Positions 16,288 through 27,622 of a stretch of 64,000 nt of DNA are shown piece by piece; the stretch's first letter is position 1, and each line of letters opens with the position of its first letter. A program made the translations under genes and the position numbers. The stretch comes from Hypericum androsaemum (taxonomy: Eukaryota > Streptophyta > Magnoliopsida > Malpighiales > Hypericaceae): assembly GCA_963995505.1 (NCBI GenBank), contig OZ023190.1, forward strand, positions 8,151,344 through 8,215,343. The letters run 5' to 3'. The notes under the pieces were generated by a model. That model worked only from the letters and a program-made list of their open reading frames with translations, was not told where the DNA came from and made no database searches.

Positions 16288-16559
16288 AAAAACTAGGAGT
16301 TTGCATTTAGCTGCTGCCCATTTTATGTCCTTCTAAAGGGGTCGTACTCAAACTCGCTCCTTTAGTAATAGGTTGGTTTCTGTGGGTTTTTACGTTGAAG
16401 TTAGAGTCTTTTGGTCGAGTTGAAGACATACACATTTTAAGTTAAAAAATTGTCAATTTCTAGGTTGGCCTTAGTTTGGGCATTCCTCGTAACCTTAGCT
16501 TCCATTCTTGTTTTATCCTATTTTTAGTTTTTTTTCACCCACAAAGAAAAGTAGGGGAT

Positions 16560-16850
16560 TTGGAGAAAAACTGGAATCAGAGAATGCCAATGATTTAGAT
16601 AGATTTTGGGTTTTTTTGTTAGAGATTTAATTGAAAATTTTTTAATTTATCCACATCAGTGCCACCTAGAATAGCGAAATATGACATGGCGCTTACGTGG
16701 ATAACATGCAAATGTTAACTGAGACAAAATTAATGATGGTTAAGAGTTTGCCACCAAAAATATCAAATGTCGAAACCTCCGTCACTTAAGTTAAAAAAGT
16801 GAAACCAGAAGTAAAAATTGTGAAACTAGAGGTATTTAAATGTGCCTATA
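16560..16850. repeat. right inverted repeat of the split TIR element
   Basis: Inverted partner of 6641-6900. The sequence between about 16288 and 16560, just outside the copia LTR, is the inner part of the host element and has no recognisable gene. Confidence 0.6.
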
Positions 16851-18790
16851 AAATAAGTTACCCACAAATTAAAAAGAAAGGCAGAATAGATGAACTTGAA
16901 TGTCCCTATAGAATGTCCCTTGAATATCTTTTGTTATAACATTTTAGACTTTTATGTCGGGCCCATGAACATGTCTCGACAAGTAGTTATAACCACGAAA
17001 TTATTACACAAACTACATACACAATCATGCGAGACACATTGATCTTCTCAAATCTATTTTTTGTCCTTTCAATGATATTCTTATTTCCTCTATCAAGTTT
17101 CTTTTCTTACTAAATATGTATATTTACTCAATTGATCTTCTCATCTTTTTTATCTCGTTACCCCGGGTTGGATCACTTTTAGAATGATCGCTTCAATCTC
17201 TTCCTCAAATTTGTTTTTGACGTCCTTGCATTTTTTTTTCAGCTAGACTATAATAAAATTACTCACCTGTTATACTAAATTTTGTTTCTATAATAAAATT
17301 ACTATACATATTCAACTACTCAGCGTGTTAATATAATAAAATTACTATACTAAATTGTTTTCAGACCAAGAGGATTTCTGCCGGGGACTTACTTTGTCCA
17401 AGCCCCAAGCAGAAGAAGGCATCGACCTTATTAATATTTTCAGCTATTTCATTTCCCATTTGTCCTTCTCACAATTGCGATTTCTCATTTTTCTTTTGAA
17501 ATAAATCACTAATGTTCTTTCAAAATAGAATCACTATTGCTCCTCTTTCAAGGCAGACAAGGCCGAGCCACTAGCGAGAGAAAAATCAGAAGTAGAAGTT
17601 AAAGAAGTCCAAGTCTGGTCTTTCGATGTAAAGAGAAAAAAAATTAACAAGGGCGTTCTCAAAAGAAAGAACATTTCCACGAAAAATATCTAATTGGAAA
17701 AAGCAGTGCACGGTTGTGAAAAAAAGGTTGGCATAAAAAGAAGCCGTGCACGGAGCTCCTTGCCAGCGACGGAGAAGTGCGGATCCAACATAATTAGAGG
17801 GAAGAAAAAGTTTGTTCTTTCGATTTTCTTTGAGTATGTCATCTTCGATATTCTGTTTATATTGTACCTAAATATCTGACATGAAATGTGTTTATGAATA
17901 AAAATTAGAGAAACTTTTACCCTTCAACTCTTACAAAAACTTTCTTTTACGCGATCAAAATGATGAGAATAATTGTTTTCTCAACTTGTAATGTGAATCA
18001 TAATTGCACTTCAAATAAATTTGTTATATAAATGTCAGCCTGACTAATTATGAAATCATGTGCAATTTCTACCTGCTGGATTTACAAACAGTGGGATGCT
18101 CGGAATTTTGACCATTCAATCCCCCAAAGGTCAATTATGCATTGAACTACTACAGATTTTCCTTTTTTCAGAAGAGAAAAAGATGACATTAGTGGAAGGC
18201 TAAAAGATCACAAGACACCAAATTGTTTCCACCAGAAATACAAGGAACTACATAGTTGAATGATTCAGACAAAAGAAAAAGGCCAAAAACTTGATGTCAG
18301 TTACAAGAAAAGGTCCTCGTCTGAAGTCTTTACCTTCCAGGTTGTGACAAAAAGGGTATGGGCCTTTTCTCATCTTGACATTTCCCAAGCAAAGTCCCAT
18401 AATTATCGACTCCATAATCAATAACAACTCCAAAGCAAGATGGGTGCCATGAGAAAAATAAATAAATAAATAAAAGTATCTAGGGTACACAAAGGATTGT
18501 ATTATCTCGGTACTATGACACCTGTCTGTATGGAGACATGTTTAACAATTCCGTCAACTAACCACTTTCATCCGCTTGGAATATGTGATGAAATAAGTAA
18601 TGTATAATATTATAATTAATGCTCCAATAGTCCGGATTAAGATCTCAAACTGTAGCTTCTGATTTGCAGCACCTGGTAAGTAGGGGTGAACACTGGATAC
18701 GGTTCGGATTGAATAGTCTCGGTATCAAATGAGAGGAGAAATAGTGCATCGAACTAAAACCATACAAATATATTTGAATTGGTTCATAAT
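16851..18790. other. AT-rich spacer, no gene recognised
   Basis: Only short unsupported ORFs occur. A small direct duplication ('ataataaaattactata') lies at about 17282-17355. A (aaat)n microsatellite is at about 18455-18475. At 18683 'taggggtgaacactggat' looks like a hAT-type terminus, but no partner was found. Confidence 0.5.
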
Positions 18791-18799
18791 TGAAAGAAC

Positions 18800-19240
18800 T
18801 TGATGAATAGAAAAATTGACAAGTTAGCGGTTGTAAAATTTACTTATCACAAAAAAGCAGTTGTAAAACTTACAAATATGTTGTGGGATGAAGCAAGCAA
18901 CAGCAAAAGAAAGATGGGACGAAGCACTGGAACTAATTCCATACGAACGTACCTTCGAACACTCCACAAAGAGATGCTTAACTGATTTCGGAGCCGTAAG
19001 GCAGAGGGGGCAAGTCGTATCGACCAATATCTCGTGCTATAGATGGTTGACTCGAACAAGCAAGTCGTTGTCCAGTGCACGCCACAAGAAAATCTTAAAA
19101 CGAGGAGGGCAGTTAGAGTTCTAGCAGAGGGACCATAAGGAGAACGGTTGCACCAAGATCGTCGAGTGTTCTGTGTCCCTCCACCATGCCTTAAAATCCA
19201 AGTGGTAGTTCCTACAGACACTGTACGTTCAATAAGCAAC
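18800..19240 (-). pseudogene. LINE remnant: zinc-binding RT-associated domain (zf-RVT)
   Basis: The minus strand encodes RFKIFLWRALDNDLLVRVN and then TTCPLCLTAPKSVKHLFVEC, the Cys-Cys-His-Cys pattern of the zf-RVT domain found after reverse transcriptase in plant L1-type LINEs. It is split over two frames. It may be the downstream part of the LINE fragment at 20935-22640, separated by later insertions. Confidence 0.7.
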
Positions 19241-19331
19241 CTAAGAGGGGTGAATTAGGCTGATAATAATTTTTTTATTTTTGTAAATTTAGTCAATTAA
19301 GTGTAATAGAGATTCGGCTTAGGTCTACTTG

Positions 19332-19925
19332 TGTAACGCTATGTGATCTGACCGACTGTCTCCACAGACCAACACGGGTCTTTTCCAGTGTGTTTTGTCC
19401 TCACTCACACACATCTCAGAAATTTCCCAGGAGGTCACCTATCCTGATCATACTCCCGGCCAAACACATTTGATCTTAGAGTTCTCTCAGGATGTGTGCC
19501 AGAAAAGAAGGAGCACTTTGTTAATATGGGTAGTCAAATCAATCACTTAAGCATTTCTGACAGAACATATCATTTACGGGATATCACATTCATCCCTCCT
19601 TAAATACGCAACGTCCTCGTCGCGCCAGACAGAACATAGAATAATCTCAGAATCATTTTTGTTATGATACCAAATGTAACGCCCCATGATCCGACCGACT
19701 GTCTTCACAGACCAACACGGGTCTTTTCTAGCGTGCTTTGTCCTCACTCGCACGCATCCCGAAAACTTTTCAGGAGGTCACCCATCCTGATCTTACTCTC
19801 GGCCAAACGCGTTTAACCTTGGAATTTTTTCGATATGTGTGCCAGAAAAAGGTGCACCTTGTTGGTATGGATGGTACCAATCAAATTACTTAAGGCCTTT
19901 CGGAAAGAACATATGGGGTATCACA
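19332..19925 (-). mobile_element. Cassandra TRIM retrotransposon (second copy, minus strand)
   Basis: LTRs are 19332-19588 (257 bp) and 19675-19925 (251 bp), starting TGTAACGC and ending ATCACA on the plus strand. A perfect 5-bp target duplication ACTTG lies at 19327-19331 and 19926-19930. The internal region is 86 bp without an ORF. The minus-strand primer site reads TGGTATCATAAC next to the LTR at 19675. Both LTRs carry the 5S-like domain in reverse, with box C complements near 19424-19447 and 19767-19789. It lies in the opposite orientation to the copy at 7026. Confidence 0.93.
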
Positions 19926-20485
19926 ACTTGTGTCTACATTCACTCTTCAGCCATCCTCTCACTTTTTTATTTCTCCAATTAAAATAACCAGAGTATACTT
20001 CAAGTTTTCTTGGCTCACTTAAAACTATACAACCACTAGTTTTAACGGACAACAACTAGCCACCAAATTTTAGATTTCAAGGCTATCTAGAGTATATTAT
20101 TTTTCTCACAAATATACTTAGTTGAACCTCACTTATAAGTTAAGTAACTAAGACAAGGATTCTCAATACACGTGTTTTTCTTACCTCGTATCAAAAAAAT
20201 CGACCCCAAAAAAAAGTTCTCAACTTTTTCTCTTCAAATATCTTGATGTTGCTCACCAAGTAATCTCCTTAGATTAATTTAATTTCCCAAGATCGAATAT
20301 AGCCGTTGGAGGTGAAAGGCCTTGGTTGCCGAAGCTAGCTCTCCTTCTTCCAATGGCTAGTTGAGTTGACTAATTTATTGGAGGTCTCGATCCTTGTATT
20401 CTGTCAACAAAGAATAGAAAGAACTTCGACCTTCTCTATTGTATCGAGTAGTTACTTAGTTACATCATAACTCTAAGTCATAATT

Positions 20486-20593
20486 TTTTTCCGAAAGATA
20501 AATATTTATACCAAATTATACCTGTCAGGAATCGAACTCTGGACCTTCGTCAAGTCATGTACGCCTTGTGCCGTTAGATCAAATAGTCGTTGG
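20486..20593 (-). mobile_element. tRNA-derived SINE with 15-bp target duplication
   Basis: The minus strand shows a box-B-like 'gagttcgattcct' preceded by tRNA-like sequence (cggcacaaggcg) and ends in an A-rich tail (polyT on the plus strand after 20485). Identical 15-bp flanks CTCTAAGTCATAATT (20471-20485 and 20594-20608) are the target duplication left by target-primed reverse transcription. Length is about 108 bp. It lacks the 3' acceptor pairing of a tRNA gene, so it is called a SINE. Confidence 0.72.
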
Positions 20594-20608
20594 CTCTAAG
20601 TCATAATT

Positions 20609-20934
20609 CTAGTTCCCTTCTTGTTGACTTATGAAGCTTAATTAGACTAAGGAACCATATGATATATTACGCATTGTGTTTATGACTTCGTATGATGTAC
20701 TGAGTGTTAGAGTTATACCATTTGACCAAGACATTAGTTGGTTAGACGTGATTCATTTGGCTTATGACTGATGTGCTTAGATTATCCTATTTATGGCCAG
20801 CCTATACATGCACTTAAATAGTTGACATTTATTTCCTTGTGCACTAGTATACTTAGTTTCTTATCTTGAATTCTCATTTCCACTTAATCATAACCTTTTG
20901 AATATCTTAATACACTATATAAGCCATTATCATA
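20609..20934. other. spacer, no feature seen
   Basis: AT-rich sequence without a supported gene. The similar stretch 19931-20470 between the second Cassandra and the SINE likewise shows nothing recognisable. Confidence 0.4.
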
Positions 20935-22640
20935 GTGTCGCCAGCGCATCCTCCGCCATCGTGATAGAATTTATCAAGTCCTCATTCCAGCGGTTGGTTC
21001 CAGCAATTTTTAATTCTGCCACTAATTGAAAGAAGTCCGAACTTGGAAAAGAATATTTAGGACAGCCCGATACGGAAGCCACCCGTCAGTTCATGTATCT
21101 ATTGCGGGTTTTGGATTGAGTGGGGACAACATAAAAGTCGTCCCCACGGAAGAAATTTCGTTTAGACTATTAGATTTTATTAAAAACTGTGTCTACAGAT
21201 CTGACAGTCATTAAAAACCGTGTCTATAAGTATAATTACTTGATCCATTTCAGTGGGGACAACTCTTGTCCCCACTAAATCCGAACCCTCTATTGCGTGA
21301 TCATCACCCCCCTTCATTCATGACCCGATGCCAGAAGGTTCAACCATGCCTTAATACTTCTCCATGTATAACTGGGTTGATACCCATAAGAGGCGTCAAG
21401 AAGGTGACCGTGCAGAAAATATCGTGCCTTCAGAATTCAAGCTGTCAAGGAGTCCGGATAACAAATCAATTTACTAGCATGCTTTGCCAACATTGCTATA
21501 TTAAAATTGTGCAACCGCCGGAAGTTTATACCACCTTCTCTCTTTCATTGACAAAGCATTGCCTAATTACGCCAGTGGAGCTTTTGCTCCTCATTGTTGC
21601 TTCCCCAAAAGAAGTCACATAGTCTCTTCTCTATTAGATCACATGTATCCAGAATCAAAAGGAAGCAACTCATAATCTATGTAGGTATTACTTGTAGCAC
21701 AGGCTTAATAAGGGTATCCTGACCCGCGCAAGACATAAAATGGACCTTGAAGTTCCCCACTTTATCTTTGATTCTGTCCTCTAAAGCCGAGAAGATGGCC
21801 TTCTAAGATCTACCTATAACTGTCGGTTGCTCATTGACCAAGTGAAACCCGAGATTAAAACATATGTGCTCTTTTTGCGCCTGCCAGTACATTGCGACCA
21901 AAGAAAATAGAGCTTTTTGAACATTGACTTTCTATTCTGAGGACGGCTCATATATAGATAAAATAGACATAATGCTTTACAATTCTTTATCCGTAGCCCG
22001 AACAAACATAAAAGAGTCGTCAGCAAAGAATAAATGTGTAACTGGGGGAGCTGGCCTGAAAATACGAATGTGATGAATGAGGTTTGTATCTTGAGTGTGT
22101 ATAAGGCGGGCAGCGAGACCTTCTGCACAAAGTAGAAATATATATGGAGACAATGAGTCCCCTTGTCGAAGACCTCTACTAAGCGTGAAGAAGTCCCCCA
22201 ATTTTCCATTCATTTGAATGAAGTATCTCACTTTACTAATACATCTCATGATAAGATCAACAAATTCTCTCAGAAACCCACGACCAACATCATATGTTTA
22301 AAGAATGACCACTCAATTCTGTCATATGCCTTCATCATGTCAAGTTTCTCTCATAATATTGTCTTCTTCTTGAGATAATGGAACACTTCAAAGGCTATAG
22401 AGAGTTGTCCGTTATAAGGCGACCAGGCATAAACGTTCCCTGGTTTCCATGAATAATGTCACGTAAAAATAACTTAAACTTATTGGTAATAGCCTTAATA
22501 ACAATTTTCATCACTGCATTACAAATGCCAATTGGGCCAAACAGTAGGCTTTTTAATCTTCGGGATTAGGTAAATAATAGTTCTATTAATAGAAGTAGGG
22601 TCCGAACCAGTATTCAATATAGATACCATAGTCTTGATAA
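20935..22640 (-). pseudogene. L1-type LINE ORF2 fragment
   Basis: Minus-strand reading from right to left gives INRTIIYLIPKIKKP, then RT motifs GLRQGDSLSPYIFLL and LFFADDSFMFV (FADD active site, about 22250-21980). Post-RT linker sequence follows (MLAKHASKLICYPDSL; YGYQPSYTWRSIKAWLN, about 21500-21340). Beyond a nested MITE comes TDGWLPYRAVLNILFQ and then GTNRWNEDLINSI (about 21100-20960). Several stops and frame changes are present. It is closely related to the LINE fragment at 57990-59338. Endonuclease and 5' end are missing. Confidence 0.82.
21106..21288. mobile_element. hAT-like MITE, perfect 8-bp target duplication
   Basis: A 183-bp element with ends GGGTTTTGGATTGAGTGGGG and its inverse (cccactaaatccgaaccc). 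The flanks are identical, TCTATTGC at 21098-21105 and 21289-21296. It is inserted in LINE coding sequence, whose homology resumes on both sides. It is non-coding. Confidence 0.85.
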
Positions 22641-22970
22641 GGCCCTGGTTGGCGAAATATATTGGAAGCAGATAGTAGATAGTAAATAGCAGACTATAGA
22701 TTATTAGCATATAGCAGATTGAAGAATGTGTTTGGTAAAATCAACTAGCTGATAGCAGATTTAATTTAGTAGATTATAAATTTTTGGTTAAATTAATTAG
22801 TAACTTTTAAATTAAACTGAAATAAAATAATATAAATTATTATTAAAATAGTAATAATTTAATATTACTTATTTAGGTTAGATTGATGTAGAACTTAGTT
22901 ATTTACTATATATATGAAGTTTATTATTAAGAGATATTATTTTTGTAAATTTTTTGTTTGAAATTTTTTA
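22641..22970. other. AT-rich sequence with TAGTAGA-type short repeats
   Basis: It begins 'ggccctggttggcgaa' directly at the end of the LINE fragment and contains repeated 'agatagtaga' and 'tagcaga' motifs resembling the region at 29670-29760. The two may be the ends of one old hAT-like element interrupted by 22971-28781; this is an inference, since no target duplication was found. Confidence 0.35.
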
Positions 22971-23980
22971 GGAAAAATTACTCTGTAGCCCCTCGGGTTT
23001 ACTTAAATATACTCAAAAGTACTCCTATTTACAAAATACATTTCAAAGTCCTCTAGTATACTTTTATTACACTTTCGGGTCCCTAAATGAGTTTTTTCTT
23101 TTTTTGTCATTGAAATGACAAAAATATCCTTAAAATAAAAAACACAAAAAATTGATGACATCATCTCTTCTTCTCCGATGAACAATACCAAAAAACAATA
23201 TTTCGAACCAAAAATAAAACATCATCTTCCCCCAACCCCAAAACAAACCAGTACTCGACGAAGAAAAGGAATTGCAACTGATGGAACCCGATTACCAGAG
23301 AAACGATGACGATGACGAACCACACGAGAAACGACAACGACACCACACGACACCGCCCCTTCCCATTGTGTCGTAGAGCTGCTTTGTGGTAACGTCTAGC
23401 TCGATTCACGATTTGGGGATTTAGGGATCCTCACCGCCATCGTCGTTCCCGATGGTAAGATCCCACCGTGTTTCGGTTCACGATTTGGGGACCATCCCCG
23501 AGCTCGCCATCGCCCAGCTCCCCTTCTCCTTCCTTGAGCTCGAGGGCCTTCTCCTCCGACGACATCCTCGCTCCCACCGGCGAGAGAAGCTCCATGTGCC
23601 TCGTCTTCACCTTCTCCTCTCTAATTTATTTTTGAGATAATTACTGAGAGGACCCCAGGGTATAGTCAAATAGATTCTGAGGACCCTGTAGTTTCCCTAC
23701 TAATTATTAAGCCCCTGTAGTTTGTCTATTATTATACATTCAGGTCCCTGTAGCCGAAATCATCAATTTTTCTGGCGAACTCCCCACCTGAAATATCTAA
23801 AATTCCCCTAGGCCCCTTTTAAATTCCCATTCCCTTTTTTAAAGCCACATTAACACCAACCTCCCTTTACCTTCTCCTCCCCCAAAATTCTCTCTCTTCT
23901 TCTTCTCCAACTGTCACCCGAAACAACAAATCGAGCGTGGCAAGAGTTAGGCAGCAGAATCGGGAATAGCTTGTAGTAGT

Positions 23981-24107
23981 ATCGAGCTAGGTTCTAGGAT
24001 TTATAATTCGAAGGAGCTGGGTTCTAGGGTATATAGGTCGAAGGAGTTGGGTTCTAGGGTTTATAGGAAGTAGGAGCTAGGTTCTAGGGTTTATAGGTTG
24101 AAGGAAC
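23981..24107 (+). repeat. leader repeats containing reverse telo-box motif
   Basis: Four imperfect copies of a unit of about 30 bp ('gagctgggttctagggtttataggtcgaag') lie directly upstream of the GRF ORF. Each contains 'ctagggttta' or a near variant, the complement of the plant telo-box AAACCCTA, which is common near starts of genes for growing tissue. A regulatory role here is inference. Confidence 0.6.
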
Positions 24108-24143
24108 TTTTTTTTAAGGGATCGTTGCAGGTGAAGTTAACCC

Positions 24144-24521
24144 ATGTCTTCATCCAATGCTTCGTACGAGATGGACGGTGGTTCGAGGTACATCAATATG
24201 GTATGCAGCTACCGAGTTCGTGCCTTAGTGAAGATTACCGAGAGTGAAAGAAATATGGGGCGTTTGTATTATTGTTGTGCCAGAAACAGCTGTGGGTGGC
24301 TGGGTTGGTATGTACCACAAGAAGTTACTAGTTTTTATCGTTCTCCAATGGTCCAGATGTATGAGCAACCAGTGACTTCTAATGAAATGGTGTCTGAAGA
24401 AGTAAAGATGATAACGACAATGTTGAAAGAGCCTACTGAATCATTCAAGTTCTTGAAAAAATTTATGTATGCTTTGATTATCTGTAATGTTGTAGTTTAT
24501 GTTCATTTGATTTCAAGATAG
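24144..24521 (+). CDS. GRF-type zinc finger protein with C-terminal membrane segment, MULE-borne
   Basis: An intact 125-residue single-exon ORF next to the left TIR. Residues about 15-55 resemble a plant GRF zinc finger (NMGRLYYCCARNSCGWLGWY; nucleic-acid-binding fold), although the first Cys pair is reduced to one Cys (MVCSYRV). Residues about 105-122 are a hydrophobic membrane-like segment (MYALIICNVVVYVHLI). This GRF-plus-membrane-segment layout is common in plant genomes. Its position inside the TIRs, convergent with the transposase on the opposite strand, suggests a captured or accessory gene. The intact frame beside a ruined transposase is notable. Function unknown; it may be expressed from the leader repeats. 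Confidence 0.72.
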   Translation: MSSSNASYEMDGGSRYINMVCSYRVRALVKITESERNMGRLYYCCARNSCGWLGWYVPQEVTSFYRSPMVQMYEQPVTSNEMVSEEVKMITTMLKEPTESFKFLKKFMYALIICNVVVYVHLISR

Positions 24522-24732
24522 AACAAATGGCATGGTGTTTTGATTGTCTGAATTTGAATACTTGTGCTTCAGCAGGGTTTCTGCTCAAAATTACAAAAAA
24601 AAACTGACATGGTGTTCAAAGCCCGATTTCAAAGCAGATAGTGTTCAAAGCCATCCCTTACAAACTGATACGGCTGCCAAAAGCAAATCCCTTATGTTGT
24701 CTAAGGATAATTTATGTTCAAAGCTCCATTTC

Positions 24733-27622
24733 CTACCATGTTGTCCAGGACTGGCTTGCACTAGCTCTTGCAGTAAGACCTGCACCTGTACTTGTACCTG
24801 CACCTACACTTGTTCTTCCACGTGCACTTGCAGTTGTTCTTCCACGTGCACTTGCAGTTGTTCTTGCACGCGTACTTGTAGTTGTTCTTGCACGCGCACT
24901 TGCACTTGTTCTTGCTCGCGAACCTACACTTGTAGTTGCACGCGCACTTGCACTTGCAGCAGGTCCTCTCCCCCTTTGAGTTGGTAATTTTGGAGGTCTG
25001 ATTCCACTATTGGAAGAGGCTTGCTCAAACAACTGGTTGGTTTGCGATGACAGGTCACCAGGACCCATTGGTCCACTAAATGGCTACAAAATAAAGATAT
25101 CTTAGTCAAACTTTAAAGTACAAGACAAACACAGCTTTCAAAATTTCTTTAAAGACCAAACCTCCTGTTGCACTTGTGGTCCATGGGTTGCACGTGACAG
25201 ACCATTGTCTTCTTTGCTACGCTTTCCCTGCAGCAGATCACAATATTAAAACATGTAAAAAACCCAAGTTAGGTTAGGATATAAAATAGCACATACCAAA
25301 GGTCTTTTGCTTTTCGCCTTAGTAAGTCCTCCTTGGCACGACCTTTTATTATGGCCCAACTCCCCACATGTAGGACATTTAACTGTGTTTGACCTATGTG
25401 TGTGTGTTTTTTCTTCATTATCTTATCCCTTCCTCAATTTTTTGGGTCTGCCTGATCTTCTAGTCAGGGGTGGAGGTAGGTATGTGTCAAAATCATTCCC
25501 TATATCTAATTCTGCTTTAGGGAATGGAACAACACCCAGCTGATAAGTCTTTTTTGACATCTCTACCTTGAAGTATTCATGAACATACTACTTGATATCA
25601 CCTCCAATGGAAGCCACACATGCTACCACATGGACACACGATACAACACTGAGCTACCAGACATTACAGGAACAGGTACCAACTGCTAATTCAACTACTA
25701 ACTTTTTTCCAGCTTTCAAAACTTTGAACTCCATGTTCCTTGCAGGCAGAACTTTACACTTCCTACATCCATTGCTCAACCTTTTCAACTCCTTCATTAC
25801 ATTTGGAACAACACCTGAGGTGCATCTAGAAGCCTTTTGGTACCTTTCTTCCTGCCTAACCATCATTTTTTGCCTTAACATGTCAAGTAGATCTGCTATA
25901 GGCAAATCCCTTTCCTTCTTAATCCAAGCATTGAAAGATTCTACCAAATTATTTGTGATATCTATAGACTTAACATAATCATCAAAAGCATACCTTGACC
26001 ATTTCTCATAAGGTATCCTATCAAGCCAAGCTGATGGAGTAAGTATTTCTCCATTAAACATCTTTGGTGGAATTTTTTCTAGCTTCAGAAGAGCCATTGC
26101 CCTGTTAAAATCAGGCCTTGTTATAGCAAATACCATCTCCCAGAAGAATTTTTCCAGCTTTACACCTCTAAAAGCATTCGCCAAGTTAGCTGCAACATGC
26201 TTGGCACACCTTCTATGTCTTGACCTTGGAAATACTGATTCAATCTGCTCCCCAAGGCCCTGAAATTCAAATGTATGTTAGAATCCTACTAAACAAGTTA
26301 AATCCAGAAATTAAATTTTATGTCAACTCTACCTTTTGTCCATCACTCATGAATGTCACAACCTTACCACTTGAGTGTGCTCCTACACAATCGTATAGGT
26401 TCTCCATAAACCATATCCAATTGGCAACATTCTCTATCTCAACTATTGCCCAAGCAACTGGAACAATGGCAATATCTGCATCCAGCGCAACTGCAGCCAA
26501 TAAAATGTCTCCAAATGGGCCTTTTAAGTGGCATCCATTAACACCAAGAAAAGGCCTACATCCATTAATGAATACCCACTTCAAAGCATGAAGGCAAATA
26601 AACACTCTCCAAAATCGAAGAGGCTCATTCATGTTACTCATTGGATGCCCTTGTAGCTCCACAACTGATCCAGGATTAAATCCAAGCAGTAGTTCACAAT
26701 ACACATGGAGACGGGAATAGCTTTCAATGTAACAACTTTCTATCTCCTTCCTTGCATACTGCTTTGCTCTCCATATCTTCCCATTTTTTTGGCTTCAAAC
26801 CCCATTCCTTCATAATAGCTCAAATCGTGTCATTATCCAAGTTCTTATTTGCTCGTAAAAGCTCTTGGATCTTATTTGAGATCCATTTAGGGGTGACAAA
26901 ATGGTCATTTACTACAGCTAGGCAAGTGTGCTCATCATTCAACATCTTCACCATAAATATCTTTTGACCAGATAAAACTGACGCATGGATCCTCCAAGAC
27001 AGTTCCCTTCAAAAACTGTTCCCATACAAGATGCTGTGATCCTTGATTTCTCATTCTTTACGAACTTTATGTTATAACCACCGGCTATAGCATAATCTTT
27101 CAGATTGGACTTGAACTCATCATAATCTTTAAACACCTGCTTCACCACCACCACCAGCCTCCACTTTACCACCAGCCTCCACACCACCACCAGTAGCAGC
27201 CTCCACATCACCACCAGCCTCCACACCACCACCAGCCTCCACACCACCACCACCACCAGCCTCCATACCACCATCACCCAAACCAAGCCTGGGAATCCTA
27301 TCTTTTGGGATATTACGATGGTACAACACTTTCCCTTTCGGGCTAATAACAAGAAGGGGTATTCCTATCTCCTGATGTTCACATAAACCCAAAGCACGTC
27401 TTCAAAGGGGTAGAATTCGAACATGAACATAAGATCATCATCACAACTTATTTCCAACCCATATTTCATTCTATAACAGCAAATTGATGACTCTATTGGA
27501 AATGCATCGTAAACATCTTTCACCATGCTGACGAAACAATAATGCTCTGGGTCGACATTGTCGTAAAATTGTGACTTACCATCCAGCACAAACTCGAGAT
27601 TGAACAATTTCGGGTCTGACAT
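24733..27622 (-). pseudogene. MuDR-like MULE transposase, degenerate
   Basis: Minus strand from the ATG at 27622. An N-terminal PB1-like domain (MSDPKLFNLEFVLDGKSQF to about 27380) is followed by a Gly/Val/Glu repeat (about 27290-27140) and a MuDR N-terminal domain (VFKDYDEFKSNLKDYAIAGG, about 27140-27000). A frameshift precedes WRIHASVLSGQKIFMVKML, and a stop lies at about 26820. The MULE DDE domain spans 26704-26318 (GVNGCHLKGPFGDILLAAVA; FMSDGQK), where the usual first catalytic Asp of DGCHLKG is Asn. It continues at 26184-25654 and ends in a SWIM finger (CSCNVW). Downstream are a CCHC knuckle KCPTCGELGHNKRSC (about 25360) and an Ala/Arg/Ser/Thr repeat tail (about 24980-24740). Introns near 25300, 25230 and 25140 are plausible. 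It cannot encode an active transposase. Confidence 0.83.

Noticed and set aside
17694..17879. 61-codon basic ORF with an ATG
   Set aside because: No domain, no splice context, no conserved pattern; length expected by chance in this AT-rich spacer.
20520..20575. Possible tRNA gene from a box-B-like motif
   Set aside because: No acceptor stem or anticodon arm could be paired, and 15-bp flanking repeats plus an A-rich tail indicate a SINE.
24544..24987. Plus-strand ORF with a Cys/Thr-rich repeat tail that looks like a metal-binding or peptide-toxin protein
   Set aside because: It is the complement of the Ala/Arg/Ser/Thr repeat tail of the MULE transposase; the Cys pattern is an artefact of the repeat read on the wrong strand.
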